From Nitrospirota bacterium (GTDB taxonomy: Bacteria > Nitrospirota > UBA9217), in assembly GCA_013334545.1 (NCBI GenBank), contig JAAXXJ010000042.1, forward strand, positions 1 to 15,879: a stretch of 15,879 nucleotides of DNA. The letters are read 5' to 3'. The notes under the pieces were generated by a model. The model was not told the DNA's origin. It did not search any database and saw only the letters and a list, made by a program, of their open reading frames with translations. Below are positions 12,610-15,879 of the stretch, piece by piece. A program made the position numbers and the translations under genes. Each line of letters begins with the position of its first letter. Within the stretch, counting starts at the first letter, position 1.

Positions 12610-14051
12610 TATGATTCTTTCTCCTTCATGATATTCTTTAACCACGACTCCAGACGATCGATGGTCTCTTTTCTTCTCATCATAGCCGCTTGGGGACTAC
12701 GCGCATCGGTACTGTCAGGGACGGATTCCGTGACAGTCTTCTGAGGTGCGGTCCCCGAGAGGGACGGTTCAGGAGACCTCGGGACCTCGTTTTTCAGCGC
12801 GCGGGACGCTTCCGTCGAGGCCTCGACCGCAGGCCGCGTTTCCGATATTGCTTCCGATCCCGCGGGCGTATACTCTCCCTTCCCCGGTACTGCTGTGGCT
12901 AACCCCTCAACGCCGCTTTCCGCGGTGCTGGCCATGGCACGAAGCTCCTCGAGCTTTTGCTGCAAAGCCTTGTTTTGCGGCTGCTCTTCCAGCATGCCCT
13001 GATAGATCTCGACAGCTTTATCGTAGAATCCCTGCGATATGTAGAGCTCGGCAAGGGTGTCTGTATTCAGATCGTCGCCGCCCTCATCGCCCGCTGCTGC
13101 GGTCTCTGCCGGCTTGCTCTCCTCGGGCGGTATGAACGTCTCCGCGCCCCACGATACTGCCGTCAGGTCTTCGGTACCCGTTGACGCCATAGCCGGTGCT
13201 TCACTCAGATCGAATGCGGGCATTTCGGCGGTCTCTGCGGCCTGGCCAGCAGGCTCCGGCTGAAGCATCGCTGCGTTCTCGGCAGCAGGCGCCTTGACCT
13301 CCGGCGCAGGACCGGGCTGTTCGAGATGTTCGATCTCAACGATCTCTTCGATGACCTCTGCCTCATCATGGGCCGGGGGCGCAGGTGGTGGCGGCGCTGC
13401 AGGCCGGGGCTCTGCGACAGGCTTTGCGGGCGCAGCCGGTGCTGAATCTATCTTGGGGACAGCGGGGGCCGGTGTTGGTGCCTTCTGCACAGCTGGGGGA
13501 ACGCCTGGCGTTGATCCCGCCGGTTTTGCTGCTCCTGAGGATGGTACCGGACTCGGTTTAAGCGGCGCAGCAGGTGCCGGCGCGGATTTCGGAGCCGCAG
13601 GCGAAATCAGTGCTTTCGGCCGGGGGACCCGCGCAGAAATATCCTTGCCGGCCTCGAGGTCGGCAAGCAGCGAAGGGAGTTCCTTGTCACTGGGATTCAA
13701 GGCCAATGCCGCTTTGTACCGCTGCAGTGCATCACCGCTCCTGCCCTGGAGTACATAAAGATCCCCCAGCTTTCGCTGGGCGAGCAGGTTGTCGGGAATT
13801 GCTTTGATGACCTCTTCAAGCTCCTTCTGGGCGCCGGTCAGGTCTCCCTTGTCCATCAGGAGCCTTCCCAGGAATGACCGCGCAGTGACATAGCCGGGGT
13901 TGGACCTGAGCCCTTCCGTAAGGACCTGGATGGCCATCTCAAGATCCCCAGCCTTCTTGTGCTCTTCCGCCAGCGGCACGAAAAGCTTCGATTTGGGGTC
14001 CTTGGCGATCCGCTCGGTCAGTTTCGCTATTTCAGAGGTTTCTTTCTCCAT
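12609..14051 (-). CDS. TPR protein with Pro/Ala-rich linker and conserved-looking C-terminal helix
   Basis: This 480-residue protein has no signal peptide or membrane helix, so it is probably cytoplasmic. Three TPR units occupy about 21-122 (AEEHKKAGDLEMAIQVLTEG, LGRLLMDKGDLTGAQKEL, LGDLYVLQGRSGDALQRY). A low-complexity Pro/Ala linker covers about 140-230, then an acidic stretch (EVIEEIVEIEHLEQ) and more linker. A lone TPR lies at about 328-361 (LAELYISQGFYDKAVEIY), followed by a second linker and a C-terminal amphipathic helix, TIDRLESWLKNIMKEKE. This looks like a scaffold binding two partners. The Pro-rich runs, including four and five prolines near 219-226, are likely EF-P clients. The ATG has no Shine-Dalgarno sequence; a T7 run abuts it. 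The Roadblock gene overlaps its stop. Function unknown. Confidence 0.82.
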   Translation of the reverse strand: MEKETSEIAKLTERIAKDPKSKLFVPLAEEHKKAGDLEMAIQVLTEGLRSNPGYVTARSFLGRLLMDKGDLTGAQKELEEVIKAIPDNLLAQRKLGDLYVLQGRSGDALQRYKAALALNPSDKELPSLLADLEAGKDISARVPRPKALISPAAPKSAPAPAAPLKPSPVPSSGAAKPAGSTPGVPPAVQKAPTPAPAVPKIDSAPAAPAKPVAEPRPAAPPPPAPPAHDEAEVIEEIVEIEHLEQPGPAPEVKAPAAENAAMLQPEPAGQAAETAEMPAFDLSEAPAMASTGTEDLTAVSWGAETFIPPEESKPAETAAAGDEGGDDLNTDTLAELYISQGFYDKAVEIYQGMLEEQPQNKALQQKLEELRAMASTAESGVEGLATAVPGKGEYTPAGSEAISETRPAVEASTEASRALKNEVPRSPEPSLSGTAPQKTVTESVPDSTDARSPQAAMMRRKETIDRLESWLKNIMKEKES

Positions 14052-14086
14052 AAAAAAAGGAACGCGGCGAACTTACGAATTGCAAA

Positions 14087-14116
14087 ATTCTACCAGAAAT
14101 CGCGTCCGAAAGTCAA
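14087..14116 (-). promoter_or_regulatory. Sigma-70-type promoter for the TPR-Roadblock unit
   Basis: On the minus strand, TTGACT at 14116-14111 and TAGAAT at 14092-14087 are separated by 18 bases (10 of 12 consensus positions). It begins two bases after the coaBC stop, and transcription would start near 14080, about 30 bases before the TPR start codon. Confidence 0.75.
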
Positions 14117-14117
14117 G

Positions 14118-15335
14118 TTAAAGCCCTTGATTTTTCTTGAGTTCTACGACTGCGTCCATGATGCGCGCTGCGAGTTCTGTTTTCGTCATGTGAGGTAGCT
14201 CTGTGATCTTCCCTCCGCGTTCCATCAGGACCGCCTCATTCATGTCTGATGCGAAACCCCTGCCCGGCAGCCCGATCGTGTTCGCAACGATGAGGTCGAG
14301 ATTCTTTTTCTTGAGTTTGTATCCGGCGTTCCTGATGAGGTCGTCCGTCTCGGCCGCAAAACCCACGAGGACCTGCCCCCTCCTTGCGTCACCCAGGCCT
14401 TGCAGGATATCCTCGGTACGCTCAAGTGTAACGGCGAGGGACGCCTCCTCCTTCTTGAGCTTGCGTTCGAAAGGCTCCTTTGGCCGGAAATCCGACACGG
14501 CTGCTGCCATGATGATGATCTGGCACTGGCTAGCATGCTCCCGAACCGCGCGATGCATCTCGGCGGCGGTGGTGACCGATCTGTAGTTGACGCCCTGGGG
14601 AGGATGCAGATGAGTAGGACCGGAAATGAGCATTACGTCTGCACCGCGGTTCCGCGCCTCTATAGCAAGCGCATAGCCCATCTTCCCGGTCGACGGATTG
14701 CTGATGAACCGAGCTGCATCGATCGGCTCTCTCGTAGGCCCTGCCGTCACCAGGACAGTCACACCGGCGAGGTCCTTCAGAGAAAGTGCCGCCTGCACTG
14801 CCTGGACGATGCGGTCCGGCGAAGCAAGCCTGCCCTGCCCGCTCGTCCCGCACGCAAGGGCGCCGATATCAGGCTCTACGATCCGGATGCCCGCTGCCCG
14901 CAGGCTCCCGACATTGCGCTGCAGGAATGCGTTCCGGAACATGCGTTCGTTCATCGCAGGCGCGATGATGACCGGGCATTCGGCCGCCATCAGCGCGGTC
15001 GACAGGGCATCGTCGGCGATACCCGCTGACAGTTTCCCGATGATGTTCGCCGTGGCCGGCGCAACCAGGGCAAGGTCAAGCCCGTCGGTCACGGCAATGT
15101 GCCCCATCGGGCCCCAACCATCTTCACTGAACTCATCGGTCAGCACCGGCTTCCCGCTGAGCGCGGAGAACGTCAGCGGAGCTACGAAACGTGCGGCGTT
15201 CCGGGTCATGGCGACCCGTACCTCTGCGCCCAGTTCCATGAGCTTCCGCAGGACCTCGACAGCTTTGTAGGCGGCGATCCCTCCGCTCACCCCGAGAAGG
15301 ATGCGCTTGCCGGACAGCATACCTGGTCGTTCCAC
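14118..15335 (-). CDS. coaBC: Bifunctional phosphopantothenoylcysteine decarboxylase / phosphopantothenate-cysteine ligase CoaBC
   Basis: This 405-residue fusion makes 4'-phosphopantetheine from phosphopantothenate and cysteine, two steps of coenzyme A synthesis. The CoaC half (about 8-185) binds FMN and shows GVSGGIAAYKA, catalytic His79 (GHIAVTD), the APAMN motif with Asn129, and ACGTSGQGRL with active-site Cys162. The CoaB half (about 190-400) shows VTAGPTREPIDAARFISNP, STGKMGYALA, AAAVSDFRP and the lysine-rich KLKK segment. I chose GTG at 15335, three bases after the rpoZ stop, with GGAAGAG six bases upstream; an ATG five codons in (15320) is the alternative. It follows rpoZ and gmk, a common cluster. 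A new promoter starts directly after its stop. Confidence 0.95.
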   Translation of the reverse strand: MERPGMLSGKRILLGVSGGIAAYKAVEVLRKLMELGAEVRVAMTRNAARFVAPLTFSALSGKPVLTDEFSEDGWGPMGHIAVTDGLDLALVAPATANIIGKLSAGIADDALSTALMAAECPVIIAPAMNERMFRNAFLQRNVGSLRAAGIRIVEPDIGALACGTSGQGRLASPDRIVQAVQAALSLKDLAGVTVLVTAGPTREPIDAARFISNPSTGKMGYALAIEARNRGADVMLISGPTHLHPPQGVNYRSVTTAAEMHRAVREHASQCQIIIMAAAVSDFRPKEPFERKLKKEEASLAVTLERTEDILQGLGDARRGQVLVGFAAETDDLIRNAGYKLKKKNLDLIVANTIGLPGRGFASDMNEAVLMERGGKITELPHMTKTELAARIMDAVVELKKNQGL

Positions 15336-15338
15336 GTG

Positions 15339-15773
15339 CTACTCTTCCGCTTCCCCGGTGTTCTCCTCGACTTCCTCCTCCGCGGACGGCTCTGCCTCGC
15401 CCTCGGCGCCTTCGACCTCTCCGAGATCGCCCTCTTCCTGAGTGTCCGTCAGGTAGGCCGAAAGTTCCTTCCGGATCTCCTCTTCTTTCGCGGAAAGCTG
15501 CTCTTCGAGCTTCTCCTGCTCCTTGCGCTTCCGAAGTTCTTCCTTGGCGACCTTCGCTTCCTCGCCCACAATGATCTTATAGGACCCCAGCAGGCTTTCT
15601 TCGAGCGCGACGGTCGTGTCCTTGATGGACTTCGATGTCACCAAGGGCGCCTCTCCTCCGGAAAGTTCGCGCACCCGCTGGGACGCTATGTGCACCAGTC
15701 GGAACTTCGAGTCTGCCATCTTCTGGTTGATCTCGATCGGCAGCGATATGATGTCTTCTGCGTTCTTTGTCAT
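15339..15773 (-). CDS. rpoZ: RNA polymerase omega subunit with long acidic C-terminal tail
   Basis: Omega helps fold and hold the beta' subunit. The conserved core occupies about 1-70: ISLPIEINQKMADSKFRLVHIASQRVRELSGG, then SKSIKDTTVALEESLLGSYKI. At 144 residues the protein is longer than typical omegas such as the 91-residue E. coli one. The extra part is a charged helix, probably a coiled coil (about 70-107, EEAKVAKEELRKRKEQEKLE), and a tail (111-144) with 16 Glu/Asp in 34 residues and no Lys or Arg. The ATG at 15773 has GGGAGGAG upstream. It lies between gmk (30 bases upstream) and coaBC (three bases downstream), the usual neighbourhood, which supports the assignment. Confidence 0.94.
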   Translation of the reverse strand: MTKNAEDIISLPIEINQKMADSKFRLVHIASQRVRELSGGEAPLVTSKSIKDTTVALEESLLGSYKIIVGEEAKVAKEELRKRKEQEKLEEQLSAKEEEIRKELSAYLTDTQEEGDLGEVEGAEGEAEPSAEEEVEENTGEAEE

Positions 15774-15803
15774 GGTTCTCCTCCCTGATATTCAGCGTTT
15801 ATA

Positions 15804-15879
15804 TTATCTCAACAGGTCCTCGATCCAGTCGTTCCTGAGCAGTTTGGTACGGCAGCGTTCGGCTACAACAATCGAGCGG
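15804..15879 (-). CDS. gmk: Guanylate kinase Gmk, C-terminal end (5' part beyond window edge)
   Basis: The last 24 codons of a minus-strand gene enter from the right edge and stop with TAA at 15806-15804. They read RSIVVAERCRTKLL and onward, ending in a WIEDLLR tail. The IVxAERCR pattern is the C-terminal helix of guanylate kinase (GMP + ATP to GDP + ADP), and gmk is the usual gene directly before rpoZ. With no catalytic region in view the call rests on this short motif and on gene order. Confidence 0.75.
   Translation of the reverse strand, partial: RSIVVAERCRTKLLRNDWIEDLLR

Noticed and set aside
15774..15803. AT-rich TAATATAAA stretch between gmk and rpoZ as a promoter
   Set aside because: A -10-like sequence is present but no acceptable -35 at the right distance; co-transcription with gmk explains rpoZ.

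Overview
The window looks like ordinary chromosome from a moderately GC-rich bacterium. It carries 15 complete protein genes (one of them, thiE, without a standard start codon) and two partial ones at the edges. I found no rRNA, tRNA, CRISPR array, insertion sequence or phage gene. Nearly every gene is on the minus strand; the exceptions are the queC tail at the left end and a PhoU-like gene at 3186. The order aroQ - M24 peptidase - efp - accB - accC is shared by Bacillus and by Geobacter-type bacteria. With gmk-rpoZ-coaBC, a TPR/Roadblock pair and an NRAMP/MgtE-N pair, this fits a Desulfobacterota or Nitrospirota lineage best. That placement is inference and is not proven by the sequence.

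Layout from left to right. 1-288: end of queC (queuosine precursor synthesis). 289-2906: a two-gene minus-strand unit with a near-consensus promoter. It encodes a soluble PRC-barrel/MgtE-N/CBS protein followed by an NRAMP-family permease with a changed metal site; together they look like a split, regulated divalent metal (probably Mg2+) uptake system. 3186-3788: a divergent PhoU-like gene with its own promoter. 3842-5131: a stand-alone AICAR transformylase, that is, PurH without its IMP cyclohydrolase domain. 5253-7433: a LivH permease and a Liv-type binding lipoprotein, without the other three Liv components. 7460-8080: thiE, whose N-terminus is readable in frame but has no ATG, GTG or TTG start. 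8082-9960: accC and accB (acetyl-CoA carboxylase). 10046-12182: efp, an M24 Xaa-Pro peptidase and aroQ.

12253-14051 is a self-contained unit: a strong promoter after coaBC, a TPR protein, a Roadblock/LC7 (MglB-like) protein joined to it by TAATG, and an intrinsic terminator lying directly against the aroQ ribosome-binding site. 14118-15879: coaBC, rpoZ (with a long acidic tail) and the end of gmk.

Most of the window is housekeeping metabolism: coenzyme A, fatty acid, shikimate, purine, thiamine and queuosine synthesis plus translation. The two parts most likely to hold something undescribed are the NRAMP/MgtE-N pair and the TPR/Roadblock unit. Five of the 15 complete genes use GTG or TTG starts, so several starts were chosen by their ribosome-binding sites. 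No gene-free stretch exceeds 300 bases; the longest (2907-3185) holds the two divergent promoters.
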